A stretch of DNA of 40,514 nucleotides from Candidatus Aminicenantota bacterium (GTDB lineage Bacteria; Acidobacteriota; Aminicenantia; UBA2199), in assembly GCA_023135565.1 (NCBI GenBank), contig JAGLSW010000068.1, forward strand, positions 1 through 40,514, given 5' to 3'. Shown here piece by piece: positions 21,601 to 30,500 of this stretch. How positions within the stretch are numbered: the first letter of the stretch is position 1; each line of letters starts with the position of its first letter. The position numbers were made by a program, and so were the translations under genes. The notes under the pieces were generated by a model. It saw nothing but the letters and a program-made list of their open reading frames with translations, was not told the DNA's origin and searched no databases.

Positions 21601-22669
21601 TATAGACGGCATTTTGCGGCAGTTGATCCGGCCTTTCGACCTAACGCAGCCGCCGCTGCTGCGGGTTTGTTTGGTGCGCACGGAAGAGAAGAAATTTCAA
21701 ATGCTGCTGGATATGCATCACATCATATCGGACGGCGTATCTCAACTGAATTTATTCGCGGAAATTATGACATTAATCCAGGGCGGAGAATTGCTTCCTT
21801 TAAGACTCCAGTATAAAGATTATTCGGAATGGAAAAACAGCCCCGGGAATCGAGAGAGAATCGAGCAGCAAGGCGATTACTGGCATAAAAGGTTTGCCGG
21901 TGAAATACCGGAAATCAACCTGCCCCTGGATTATGAAAGACCGGCAGTACAGGATTTTGCAGGAGGGCATGTATACTTCAATTTGGCGGAAGACTTGAAG
22001 AACCGTATCGACAGGTTAACCGGGGAAACGGAAACCACCTTATACATGGTTTTACTGGCAGCATATTATACGCTGCTGTCCAAATATACCAGGCAGGAAG
22101 ATATTGTCGTCGGTTCTCCCATCTCCGGCAGGGGGCATCTCGATTTGCAGCATATAATCGGTATGTTTGTCAACATGCTCCCCCTCAGGCAGCAGCCTGT
22201 TGGGGAAAAGACCTTTGCCGAATTCCTAAAGGAAGTAAAAAAGAGCGTTGTAGACGCCTTTGAGAACCAGGAATACCAGTTCGACGACATGGTAAATCAT
22301 CTCGACTTGCAGGGAAATCCCAGCCGGAATCCCATATTTAACGTGGTGTTAGCCATGCAGAATATGAGTGTAGAAGGAGTAAGCAGGGATGATATAAAAC
22401 AGTATTACGGGTTTGAATCGGGCATATCGAAATTCGACCTGCTGCTCAATGTATCCGATCTAAGCGACCCCATCGTCATGTACTTAGAATATAAAACCAA
22501 ATTGTTTAAGAAATCCACCATCGAAAGGATTGCCAAACACTATATCGAGATACTGGAGCAATTGGTAGAGAACAAAGATTTAAAATTAAAAGACATTAAG
22601 CTTTCCACCGGCGCTGTTGAAATGAAAAACGATCGGTACCGGCAGGACGAAGGTGATTTCGATTTTTGA
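15659..22669 (+). CDS. Hybrid PKS/NRPS: KS-AT-KR-[DH inserted]-ACP-C, ending in DEGDFDF
   Basis: 2336 residues, overlapping the previous gene by 11 bp, which suggests translational coupling. KS about 12-435 (C184 in TACSSS, H320, H358). AT about 535-860 with FSGQGSQ, GHSIGEY (S638) and HAFHS (malonyl). KR about 925-1400 with GGLGGVG, S1327, Y1340, N1344. DH about 1400-1690 with H1431 and D1611; its His-to-Gly spacing is one residue longer than HxxxGxxxxP. A KR tail (EGIAAFERILSG) resumes at about 1733, so DH interrupts KR. ACP Ser1833 (GGDSL). C about 1885-2320 is full length, with MHHIISDG (H2020, H2021, D2025). No A domain follows: the chain ends RQDEGDFDF. Inference: it extends glycyl-PCP by one malonate to a 4-aminobut-2-enoyl unit and supplies the C domain for the A-PCP in the protein at 24577-33333. 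Confidence 0.95.
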   Translation: MKNNSQETERTGLEIAVIGMAGRFPGAGSIDEFWENIKNGVESISHFTREESLADGASEARLDDPNFVNSKGVLNDVDCFDAVFFGYTPAEAELMDPQMRVFHEVVWWAMEHAGYSPDNFDGRIGIVAGATNNRGWESRAIFSGKTAVYGSFASDHLMDRDFLSTRMAYRFNLTGPAITMKTACSSSLVAVDLACRLLLTGQCDMALAGGTSVTVPVRMGYTYEEGMIKSPDGHVRAFDVRAKGVVFSDGVGVAVLKRLEEAEKDGDSIMAVIKGSAINNDGGRKGSYTAPGVDGQTEVIRAAHLISGVDPETITFVETHGTGTTIGDPIEIESLTQAFDTDKRNYCAITSTKSNVGHMDTAAGIGSFVKAVLSLHNGYIPPSLNFEKPNPKIDFANSPFYVNTELKEWPRGEFPRRAGVSSFGVGGTNVHAILEEAPAGEPVSAGRTDRLILLSAKNSKALEQMTINLREHLKANPQLNLPDAAYTLQVGRSAFKMRQMLVVSTTEEAIACLTPPDENTPFDIKKVFRGTARDENRPVFMFSGQGSQYINMGLGLYETELLFREEMDRCFEIFRSCAGYDLKAILYPPTESGKSDKSDSDSINNTEIAQPVLFIIEYSLARLLMKWGIKPRAMTGHSIGEYAAACLAGVFSLEDAVKIVTLRGKLMQRMTPGSMLSVPLPEAEVQPLLEKNIELAAVNAPNLCVLSGPDKEIRELAGRLKKQEVQVRILHTSHAFHSKSMEPMLAEFEAEVAKVNLSQPQIPYISNLTGAWITAEEAVDPGYYARHLRSTVRFAAGLGEILKDEYALPVEVGPGRALSTFARQHDAKKPAQAGVNLMRHPKEQVSDSAYLLEKIGRLWLVGQDIDWQAFYEQERRRRIRLPLYPFQGQSFWIHHDVLANLGSGEDPNKKKDFDDWFYIPSWKRSVVPVPAETGSGDDESESVLNWLFFTGQCNIGAQIIEKLRREGHNVVTVAAGSGFARPDEGRDHFTIDPRQAEDYLVLLKTLKEENKLPQRVVHLWNLTPGDSPRWGADWEKGYLDCAFYSLLYLAQAMSKVDISEKVRLTVLSNRVHEVVGGETIFPEKAVLLGPVNVIPQEFPNISCSSIDLILPEKGSLTEQELLRHLLQEIKSDAMDEVIAYRSGYRLVRTFEAAALSEPISAGAGAPRIPRLRQGGVYLISGGLGGVGFVFAEYLSKQVQPALILTGRSAFPEREEWEQWLSSHPSSDPVSRKIDKVRQLEELGAGVLVLSVDVTDYAAMEQALCRAREHFGPVNGVIHAAGLPGAGIIQLKTGKIADSVLLPKVRGTLILDSLLKNDPLDFILLCSSINSVVPQLGQVDYFAANAFLDAYAFHKRTGNVFTVSVNWDAWQEVGMAVAAAGEYGGSAASAPAQALPLDPPHPLLEKYTASPGERMKYTGRLTLEKNWPLNEHKTTDGKGLLPGTTYLEMIRAAYEHYSSETAFEISSANFVIPLMVNKDDEREVYLYLERQKDFFQVRVESTLKGDTDMRQRHVVAEVRPLKSEEPRSHNIEELKKKCNVREIIFDKEAMRKKERELEKTGEKPQGLLVFGPRWKTMKWTRYGKDEGLTLFELPAEYAAELEQYKLHPALLDTCTGFMFGYVGGGKPYIPFAYKKLVMFRPLPATIICYNRLIGESSSGEFLRFNVILMDEEGRECVTVEEFTMLQVSEDIEGRIRQKEHAAAPRSAAKETAAVDSGELNERQRYLLRTGIRPGEGIAAFERILSGETPQVVVSTIDLPMRIERQKSAFLDRLKEADREEGKSSGPKHARPEISTVFVEPGSETEKKIALFWEEQLGISGVGLFDDFFELGGDSLKAVTILGKVQKASDVEVPISEFFNNPTVKGLSEFVGGSEEESKFYSIEPAPEKDYYPLSSAQKRLYIVQQMEIDNVGYNLPEAVFLEGDIRKSQFQKIFEKLIERHESFRTSFEMVNDEPVQRIHKQVEFEVEYYDAVDNKDFAGKSIDGILRQLIRPFDLTQPPLLRVCLVRTEEKKFQMLLDMHHIISDGVSQLNLFAEIMTLIQGGELLPLRLQYKDYSEWKNSPGNRERIEQQGDYWHKRFAGEIPEINLPLDYERPAVQDFAGGHVYFNLAEDLKNRIDRLTGETETTLYMVLLAAYYTLLSKYTRQEDIVVGSPISGRGHLDLQHIIGMFVNMLPLRQQPVGEKTFAEFLKEVKKSVVDAFENQEYQFDDMVNHLDLQGNPSRNPIFNVVLAMQNMSVEGVSRDDIKQYYGFESGISKFDLLLNVSDLSDPIVMYLEYKTKLFKKSTIERIAKHYIEILEQLVENKDLKLKDIKLSTGAVEMKNDRYRQDEGDFDF
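17429..17455 (+). repeat. 9-bp tandem repeat inside the third AT
   Basis: GAGTCCGGT, AAATCCGAT and AAGTCCGAT code ESGKSDKSD, in the same ILYP-to-NTEIAQP loop as the seven-copy array of the first AT. Confidence 0.75.
22646..22666 (+). other. C-terminal DEGDFDF tag of the PKS/NRPS protein
   Basis: The last seven codons before TGA encode DEGDFDF. They follow the end of a complete C domain and a short charged linker (KNDRYRQ). The same seven residues end the radical SAM protein at 24520-24540. The two coding stretches differ at two of 21 positions, both synonymous third positions. A docking role is inferred. Confidence 0.75.
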
Positions 22670-22736
22670 GCCGCTGAAAAAATAGTTCCCGGAAACGAAC
22701 AAAATTAAGCAAAAGTTTTTGCGGAAGTTTCGCGGT

Positions 22737-22770
22737 GCAGGGGGCAGTTTCTTCAAAAAGCGCCCCCTGC
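22737..22770 (+). other. Perfect 9-bp hairpin in the spacer before the radical SAM gene
   Basis: GCAGGGGGC at 22737-22745 pairs exactly with GCCCCCTGC at 22762-22770 around a 16-nt A/T-rich loop. No T-run follows, so it is not a convincing intrinsic terminator. It could be an RNA-processing or stability element, or an attenuator that lowers expression of the downstream genes relative to the PKS. The rest of this 137-bp spacer holds a GGAGG at 22776-22780 and no other gene. Confidence 0.55.
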
Positions 22771-22806
22771 CCACCGGAGGTAAGAAAAAATTAAATTTGC
22801 AGCAGG

Positions 22807-24543
22807 ATGAATAAAATGACACGACAAAAAAATGAAAACAAACCGGCAGACCCCAAAAGCCGGGAAAAAATCCTATTGGCCATGCTGCCTTACTGGACGG
22901 CCTTAGTGCCCCCGCAGGGAATCGCTCATCTAAAGACCTTCCTGCAGCGGCACCACTACAGCGTCAAAACGAAAGACGCCAATACAGCCGATGAATTTAA
23001 AAAATACTACAGCGAATATTTTGATCTTTTGAAGGAATATATCCCGGCGAACAAGCAGGGTAATTTCTATAATATCGGGCACGACGTGCTGAGAAATCAT
23101 ATGATGGCACATATCCACTATAAAAATAAAAAAGAATATATCGAATTGGTAAAAGTCATCGTGTATCAAACCTATTTTACTCCATTTAAAGATTCTCAAG
23201 TAGAGCGGTTGAATAAAATCCTGGAGAATTTTTATACTGAACTGGAAATCTATATGTCGGCATTAGTGGAAAAAGAAAAACCCGGTTGGTTGGGATTGTC
23301 TGTATTAAGGGACACCATCGGCCCCTCCTTATTTGCTTTCCGGCTTGTCAGGGAGAAATTTCCCCATATTCGCACCATCATGGGCGGCAGTATCTTTTCC
23401 GATCATCTCCTGCCCGGCAGCCCGAATTTCGAGGACTTTTTAAAGAGAACTCCCTATATCGATAAAATCATCATAGGTGAAGGGCAGAACCTGTTTTTGA
23501 AATTGCTGGAAGAAGAACTGCCCCCATCGCAGCGGGTGTTTACCTTAAAAGATATCGGCGGACAGACTTTAGGATTTTCCGCCGCTAATTGCCCGGACAT
23601 GTCGGATTTTAACGTAGTGCAGGATTATCCTTATTTATCGGCCCAGGCCTCGGCCAGTTGTCCCAACCGGTGCAGCTTTTGCAATGTGCCGTCTTTTTAT
23701 GGAAAGTATAGGGAAAAAGACCCGAAGCAGGCTGTTCAAGAGATGATAAAATTATACGAAACCTATGGAATGCAAGTGTTTTATATGAATGATGCGTTAT
23801 TGAATTTGGTGGCCTCGCCCCTGTCGGAGGAGTTTATCGAGAGCGGCGTGTCGCTGTACTGGGATGGGTATTTGCGCGTCGGCGACCCCGTATGTGACAT
23901 GGAGAATACTTTTTTATGGCGACGGGGAGGAATGTACCGGGTGCGCCTCGGCGTAGAGAGCGGTTCCCAGCATGTACTGGATTTAATCGGCAAAGGAATC
24001 ACCCCGGACCAGACCGCGGCCTCACTGCAGAGCCTGGCCAATGCCGGCATAAAGACCACCACTTATTGGGTGATCGGCCATCCCGGCGAAACCGAAGCCG
24101 ATTTTTTGTTGACCTTAGAAAAACTGGCGGAATGGAAAAATTATATCTATGAAGCGGAATGCAACCCCTTTATTTTCGGTTATACCGGTCAGAGCAGCAG
24201 CAGCGCCTGGGAAAATAAACGCAAATTGTTATACCCGCAGGGAGCGGAAGAGATGCTCCTGCTGCGCACCTGGATCGTAGCCGCGGAGCCCTCCAGGGAA
24301 GAGGTTTACAGCCGGGTAAACCGGTTTGTCGGACGCTGCAAAGAGTTAGGTATTCCCAACCCCTATTCCCAGCTCGATATTTATGAAGCCGATAAACGCT
24401 GGAAAATGCTGCATAAAAATGCGGTGCCCGCCCTGGCGGAGTTCAGGGATGAAGGGGCTTATATCGACGACACAAAGCAGGTGAAAAATTTATATTTTTT
24501 AAAGAATCCCTTACAGGAAGATGAAGGCGATTTCGATTTTTAA
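22807..24543 (+). CDS. Radical SAM protein with B12-binding-like N-terminus, ending in DEGDFDF
   Basis: 578 residues. The radical SAM cluster motif is CPNRCSFC (C285, C289, C292). The N-terminal half resembles a cobalamin-binding Rossmann region: SVL at the SxL position and MGGSIFS at the GG position, but no clear DxHxxG, so the lower axial His appears to be missing. Family knowledge: such proteins are often class B methyltransferases or other C-C or C-P modifying enzymes in natural-product clusters; the actual reaction here is unknown. The C-terminus is DEGDFDF, identical to that of the preceding megasynthase. Start choice: ATG 22807 gives the longest frame, but CAGGA at 22803-22807 is better spaced for ATG 22816. 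The stronger GGAGG at 22776-22780 is about 26 bp away from ATG 22807, and an in-frame TAA at 22792 bars longer forms. It lies between two megasynthase genes, so it probably tailors their product. Confidence 0.88.
   Translation: MNKMTRQKNENKPADPKSREKILLAMLPYWTALVPPQGIAHLKTFLQRHHYSVKTKDANTADEFKKYYSEYFDLLKEYIPANKQGNFYNIGHDVLRNHMMAHIHYKNKKEYIELVKVIVYQTYFTPFKDSQVERLNKILENFYTELEIYMSALVEKEKPGWLGLSVLRDTIGPSLFAFRLVREKFPHIRTIMGGSIFSDHLLPGSPNFEDFLKRTPYIDKIIIGEGQNLFLKLLEEELPPSQRVFTLKDIGGQTLGFSAANCPDMSDFNVVQDYPYLSAQASASCPNRCSFCNVPSFYGKYREKDPKQAVQEMIKLYETYGMQVFYMNDALLNLVASPLSEEFIESGVSLYWDGYLRVGDPVCDMENTFLWRRGGMYRVRLGVESGSQHVLDLIGKGITPDQTAASLQSLANAGIKTTTYWVIGHPGETEADFLLTLEKLAEWKNYIYEAECNPFIFGYTGQSSSSAWENKRKLLYPQGAEEMLLLRTWIVAAEPSREEVYSRVNRFVGRCKELGIPNPYSQLDIYEADKRWKMLHKNAVPALAEFRDEGAYIDDTKQVKNLYFLKNPLQEDEGDFDF
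24520..24540 (+). other. C-terminal DEGDFDF tag of the radical SAM protein
   Basis: The final seven codons before TAA encode DEGDFDF after a short linker (NPLQE). It is identical in protein sequence to the end of the megasynthase at 22646-22666, although the two proteins share no other evident homology. Probably a short linear docking motif (inference). Confidence 0.75.
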
Positions 24544-24576
24544 ACCCTATAGAAAAAAGAACAAGGAGAACTATTC

Positions 24577-27500
24577 ATGGATAACTTACAACCTTTAGAT
24601 AAACAAACCGTGGTGTCCAGTCAACACATCCGGGAAGAGAATTACTGGCTGCAAAAATTGTCGGGAGAATTGGAAAAAACCGTTTTCCCTCCTGATTTTC
24701 CCGCCGCAGCGGCAGCAGGCGGCCAGGATGAAGAGCCTATATTCGCGGCAGCGCCTTTTCGCATCGACGGTGATCTTTTTGTCGCATCGATGAAATTAAG
24801 CAGCGCTTCCCACTACCGCATGCACATGGTATTGGCAGCCGGGTTAGCGGCGCTGTTGTACCGTTATACGGGAAATAAAGATATCCTTTTGGGCGCCCCA
24901 GCGGTAAAACAAGAAATCGAAGCCGACTTCGTCAATACGGTGCTGGTATTAAGGAACCGGATCGAAGCCGGTATGAGTTTTAAGGAGCTGCTCCTGCAGG
25001 TGAGGCAGACCATTACCGAAGCCGCTGAAAATCAAAACTACCCCTTAGAGACGCTGTTGTATCAATTGGGCATGCCTTTTTCACCGGCTGAAAATTTCCC
25101 TTTATTCGATGTGGTCATCCTGCTGGAAAACATCCACGACAAAGCCTATATCCGGCATATTAAGACCGGTATGCGGTTTTATTTCCGGGTAGAAGAAGAA
25201 ACCGGCGCCTGTGAAGGAACTGTCGAATACAACCCCTCCTCTTATGAAAAGTCATCCATAAAAAGGATTATCGAACATTTCAAGAACCTGCTGCACTCAG
25301 TGTTTGCCCACATCGAGCAGCCCCTGAGCGGCATCGAAATATTAACAAGTGAAGAGAAGCAGCAGTTGTTGTACGATTTTAACGACAATGCCAAAAACTA
25401 CCCGAAAGATAAAACTATCCATAAGATGTTCGCAGAGCAGGCGGCCAAAACCCCTGCCGCCGTCGCCCTAACAGACGGCGAAGCGAACGCGGACCGGGTG
25501 ACCTACGAACAATTGGAAAAAGAAGCCAACCGGTTGGCTCATTTGTTACAGTCCAGGGGCGTCGGCCCCAACACTATCGTAGGCATCGCGGCGCACCGTT
25601 CCGCGGCATTGGTCACCGGCCTGCTGGGCATAATAAAAGCAGGCGGCGCTTATTTGCCCGTAGACCCCGGTTATCCCCAGGAACGCATTCGTTTTATGCT
25701 GCGGGACAGCAGCGTCGAAATCTTAATTTTAGAAGAAGAATGCGATTTAGACCCGGATTTTTTTCACGCTCCCGGCGAAAAAAAATCCCCGCCGGCAGGT
25801 GAAAAGGAAGCTGGCGGAGCAAGCGAAAGCACAGCGCCGGGCGGTATAAAAGATTTCATTCGACTCGGCAGTCCCGGAATAGACGCATTTGATGCACAGC
25901 CCCCCCTCGAAACCTCCGCCCCGGGAGATTTAATTTATACCATTTACACCTCCGGTTCCACCGGCAGGCCCAAAGGAGTCGCCGTAGCGCACCGCGGGCT
26001 GGTCAACCTAATCTATTGTCACCGGGAAATATACGCGGAAAAACAGGGCGACCGGGTAAGCCAGGCGGCAAGTCCTGCTTTCGACGCCATGGCAACGGAA
26101 GTCTGGCCCTGCCTGACCGGCGGCGCCGCATTGTATATCGTGCCCGATGACATCCGCGCCGACGCCCCGGCTCTGAAAGAGTGGCTGCTTCGTAATGACA
26201 TAACCGTCTCCTTTCAACCCACAGTGATGGCTGAACTGCTGCTGGCTGAAGAATGGCCGGAAACAAACGCCCTGCGGGTGTTGAGAACCGCCGGGGACAA
26301 ATTGACCCGTTACCCTACCCGGCAGCACTCTTTCCGGTTTTATAATATGTATGGCCCAACGGAAGATACGGTATGGACCACCTGGACCCCGGTAGAAGCC
26401 GGCTTAGATAAAAACAGACCGCCCACTATCGGCAAACCCGTCCCCAATCACCAGGTTTATATCCTGAACTCATACGGAGCCGGTTTTTTTCTCCAACCCG
26501 TCGGGGTTCCCGGCGAATTATGTATCGGCGGCAGCGGTGTCTGCGCCGGGTATTTAAACCGCCCGCAGTTAACCGCGGAAAAATTCATAGAGAATCCCTT
26601 TCTACCGGGAGAAAGGATGTATCGCAGCGGCGACCTGGCCCGCTGGCTGCCCGGCGGCGATATCGAATTTTTAGGCCGCATCGACCAACAGGTAAAAATC
26701 AGGGGATTCAGGATAGAATTAGGAGAAATAGAGGAGTGCTTGAAAAAGCACGATAAAATAAAAGATGCCGTTGTCACCGCGGCAGAGAAAAAAGCCGGGC
26801 AAGGTGATGATCCGGACGCCGGAGAAGAAGACGACAGGTTCATTTGCGCCTATATTGTCCCGCGGGGAGAATATAACCTGCCGGAAGTGAAAGAATTCTT
26901 ATCGGCGCGCCTGCCCGGTTACATGATCCCGGCCTGTTTTGTGCAATTGGAAAAGATACCCCTGACGCCCAACGGGAAAATCGACAGGAAAGCGCTGCCG
27001 GAACCTGAATTTCACGCCGAAGGGGAAGGTTTTGCCGCTCCCGCCACTCCATTAGAAAAGAAACTGGCGGATATCTGGGCCGGTATTTTGAAAATGGAGC
27101 CGGAAAGCATAAGCATAGATATGAATTTTTTCGATCACGGCGGGCACTCCCTGAACGCCACCCAACTATTAGCCAGAGTGAACAAAGAATTAGACGTAAA
27201 AGTACCTTTAGGCGAATTATTTAAACGCCCCAAGATCAGGGAGTTGTCCGGGTACATCGAAACCATCGGCGAAGATACTTTTATCGCCGTCGAAGCGGTT
27301 GAAGAGAGGGATTATTATGCCATGTCTTCCGCCCAGAAGCGGTTGTATATTCTCCAGGATATCGAACCCCGGGTGACCAGTTACAACTTGCCGGTATTTT
27401 TCAAGCTGGCCGGGAAATTAAACAGGGAGAAACTGGAAGATGTTTTCAGCCGGTTGGTGGCAAGGCATGAAAGTTTCAGGACTTCTTTCCACACTGTAGA

Positions 27501-30500
27501 AGGTATGTTCGTACAGCGAGTGCACAAAAAGGTAGATTTTAAAATAGAGTATTATGATATAACGGCCGGAGAGGAAGAACTTGTGAAAGATATTGTAGAA
27601 CCGTTTATTCGTTCTTTCGATCTATCTAAAGCCCCGCTGCTGCGCACCGGGCTCGTCAAAATAGCAGGAGAAGAGTACTTATTAATGGTAGACATGCATC
27701 ATGTCATATCCGACGGCGTTTCTTCCGGCATATTGGTAGAGGAATTTATGAAATTGTATGACGGCGCGCCGCTGTCCCCACTGCGACTGCAGTACAAAGA
27801 TTTTTCCTCCTGGCAGGAAAGCAGGAAAGGCAGCGAAGCCATGCAAAAACAGGAAGATTCCTGGCTGCGGCAATTCGCGGATGAGATACCCGTGCTTCAA
27901 TTGCCTTACGATTACAGCCGCCCCGCAGTGCAGAGTTTCGCCGGCCGCAGCATCCATTTTAAAGTATCCCCCGCGGAAACCGCGGCTTTGAGAAAACTCT
28001 CCTCAGCAGAGGACGCCACCCTGTATATCGTACTAATCGCGATTTTTAATGTATTTTTATTCAAAATAAGCGGCCGGGAGGACATCATTATCGGCACTCC
28101 CACTGCCGCCCGTATGCACGCGGACTTGCAGAAAATCATCGGCATGTTTGTCAACACCCTGGCGCTGCGCAGCTTCCCGGCGCGGGGAAAAACATTCGCG
28201 GAATTTCTTAGTGAAACCAAAGAACGCACCCTAACAGCATTCGAGAACCAGGAGTACCCGTTCGAGGACCTGATCGAAAAAAGCGCCGCCCGGCTCAACC
28301 GGGACATGAGCAGGAATCCCCTGTTCGATGTGCTGTTTATTTTGCAGAACATGGAAATCCCCGATCTGAAAATACCCGGTTTGACATTATCCGCTTATGA
28401 AGCGGAAAGTAAAGTTTCTAAATTCGACCTGACGCTGATGGTATTCGAGGCGGAGGAGGAGTTGATATTGGTTTTCGAATACTGCACGAAACTCTTTAAA
28501 GAAGAGACCATCCACCGTTTTATCGACTATTTTAAGAAGTTGTTGTCCGGCATCCTGGCCGACCCGGGCAAAGAGTTGGCGCAGTTCGATATCCTTTCGC
28601 AGGAGGAAAAAAACAAGCTGCTCTATGATTTTAACGATACCGAAACCCCATTCCCTACCGGGAAAACGATCCACCGCCTTTTCGAAGAGCAGGTGGAAAA
28701 GAACCCGGACAACACAGCCATAATATGGCAGGGCGAAGGGATCGGCGAGCAGCAGTCCCGGTCTAAAGCGCAGCCGGTGCGCATGACCTATGGGGAATTG
28801 AGCAAAAGAACCGCCCGGATGGCCCGCTTGCTGCGGCAAAAAGGGGTAAAACCCGGCGTCATCGCAGCTATCCAGGTGGAACGTTCGTTAGAGATGATAA
28901 TCGGCATACTCGGCATATTGCAAGCCGGCGGAGTTTATTTACCCATCGACCCCGGTTATCCCCGGCAGAGGATATCTTTTTTGCTGTCGGACAGCAGCGC
29001 AGCGCTGCTGCTCACTCACCGGGACATCGCCGGGATAGAGCAGGAAGCGGAACCTCCAGGCAGCGGCGTCCAACCTGGACCCGGCACAAAGCAGCCTGGG
29101 GCTGGGGCCTCCGATCCCGCCTACGTCATCTACACCTCGGGAAGCACAGGGCAGCCCAAAGGAGTCATAGTCGAACACCGCTCCGTTGTCAATCTTTTAT
29201 TTGCTTTAGATAAAGAATATCCTTTCGGAGCAGCGGACGTCTATTTATTGAAAACGTCATATATTTTCGATGTCTCTGTAAGCGAATTGTTCGGCTGGTT
29301 CCCATCGGGCGGCAGGGTAGGTATACTGGAACAAGGAGTGGAGAAAGACCCCGCCGGGATATTGGATACCATCGAAGCATTGGGGATTACCCATATCAAT
29401 TTTGTTCCCTCTATGTTTAATGCCTTTATGGAATTCTTTCCCAGCCAGGATATAAGTACGCTCTCCAGCCTGAAATATATCTTTTTAGCAGGAGAGGCGC
29501 TTTTACCCGGGTTGGCGAATAAATTCAGACAGTTAAACACAGCCATACGCCTGGAGAATATATACGGCCCCACGGAAGCCACCGTGTACTGCAGTAAATA
29601 CTCTTTATCCGGTTGGCCGGGCAGCGGCAGTATCCCGATAGGAAAGCCCCTGGCCAACATGGAGCTATTTGTCCTGGATAAAACGAAGGGCTTGCAGCCC
29701 ATCGGAGCTGCCGGGGAACTTTGGGTCGGCGGTGTATGTACTGCCCGCGGCTACCTCAACAACCCCGAACTCACCGCGGAAAAGTTCCAGCTTGATTTTT
29801 ATAAGTCCGGTAAGTCCGATAGTGCCTATTCCACCGATCACCCCTCACAGATCACTCTTTACCGCACCGGTGATTTGGCCCGTTGGCTGCCCGGCGGGGA
29901 CATCGAATTTCTCGGTAGAATAGACCAACAGGTAAAAATAAGAGGTTTCAGGATCGAAACAGGCGAAATAGAGAACCGGCTGCTAAATCATGAGAAAACA
30001 GCGGAAGCCTTAGTTATCGCCAAAGCAGACAGCAGCGGCGCTAAATACCTCTGCGCCTACATAGTGGCAAAGCGGGAAGCCCGGGACGCAGGGCAAAAGG
30101 TCGAGGACACAGCGAACCGGGAGCAGGCCGCCTGGATAGGCGAATTGCGGGAATATTTGTCCCAAAGCCTGCCCGAATATATGATGCCCTCGTATTTTGT
30201 TTTCCTCGACCGGTTTCCTTTAACGCCCGGCGGCAAAGTGGACCGCAGGGCGCTGCCGGAACCTGAAACCCGCGGCACAGGCGCTGCCGCACAAGACATC
30301 CTGCCCGCCGGTGAAATCGAGGCCATATTGATGAACATCTGGTGCGAAGTATTGGCAGTAGACAGGATCGGCAGGGAAGATAATTTTTTCCAGGTAGGCG
30401 GCGACTCCATCAAGGTAATCCAGATCGCAGCCAAATTAATGAAGCACCGTTTAAAATTGGCCGGCCGGGACCTGTTTTTGTATCCTACTATCAAACAGTT

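Noticed and set aside
22737-22770. Rho-independent terminator
   Set aside because: The stem is strong, but no T-run follows on the + strand and the downstream genes clearly continue the pathway.
22607-24640. A single NRPS gene split by insertion of the radical SAM gene
   Set aside because: The C domain before the gap is complete, so joining it to the half-C domain would leave a duplicated lobe. There are also no target-site duplications or transposase remnants.
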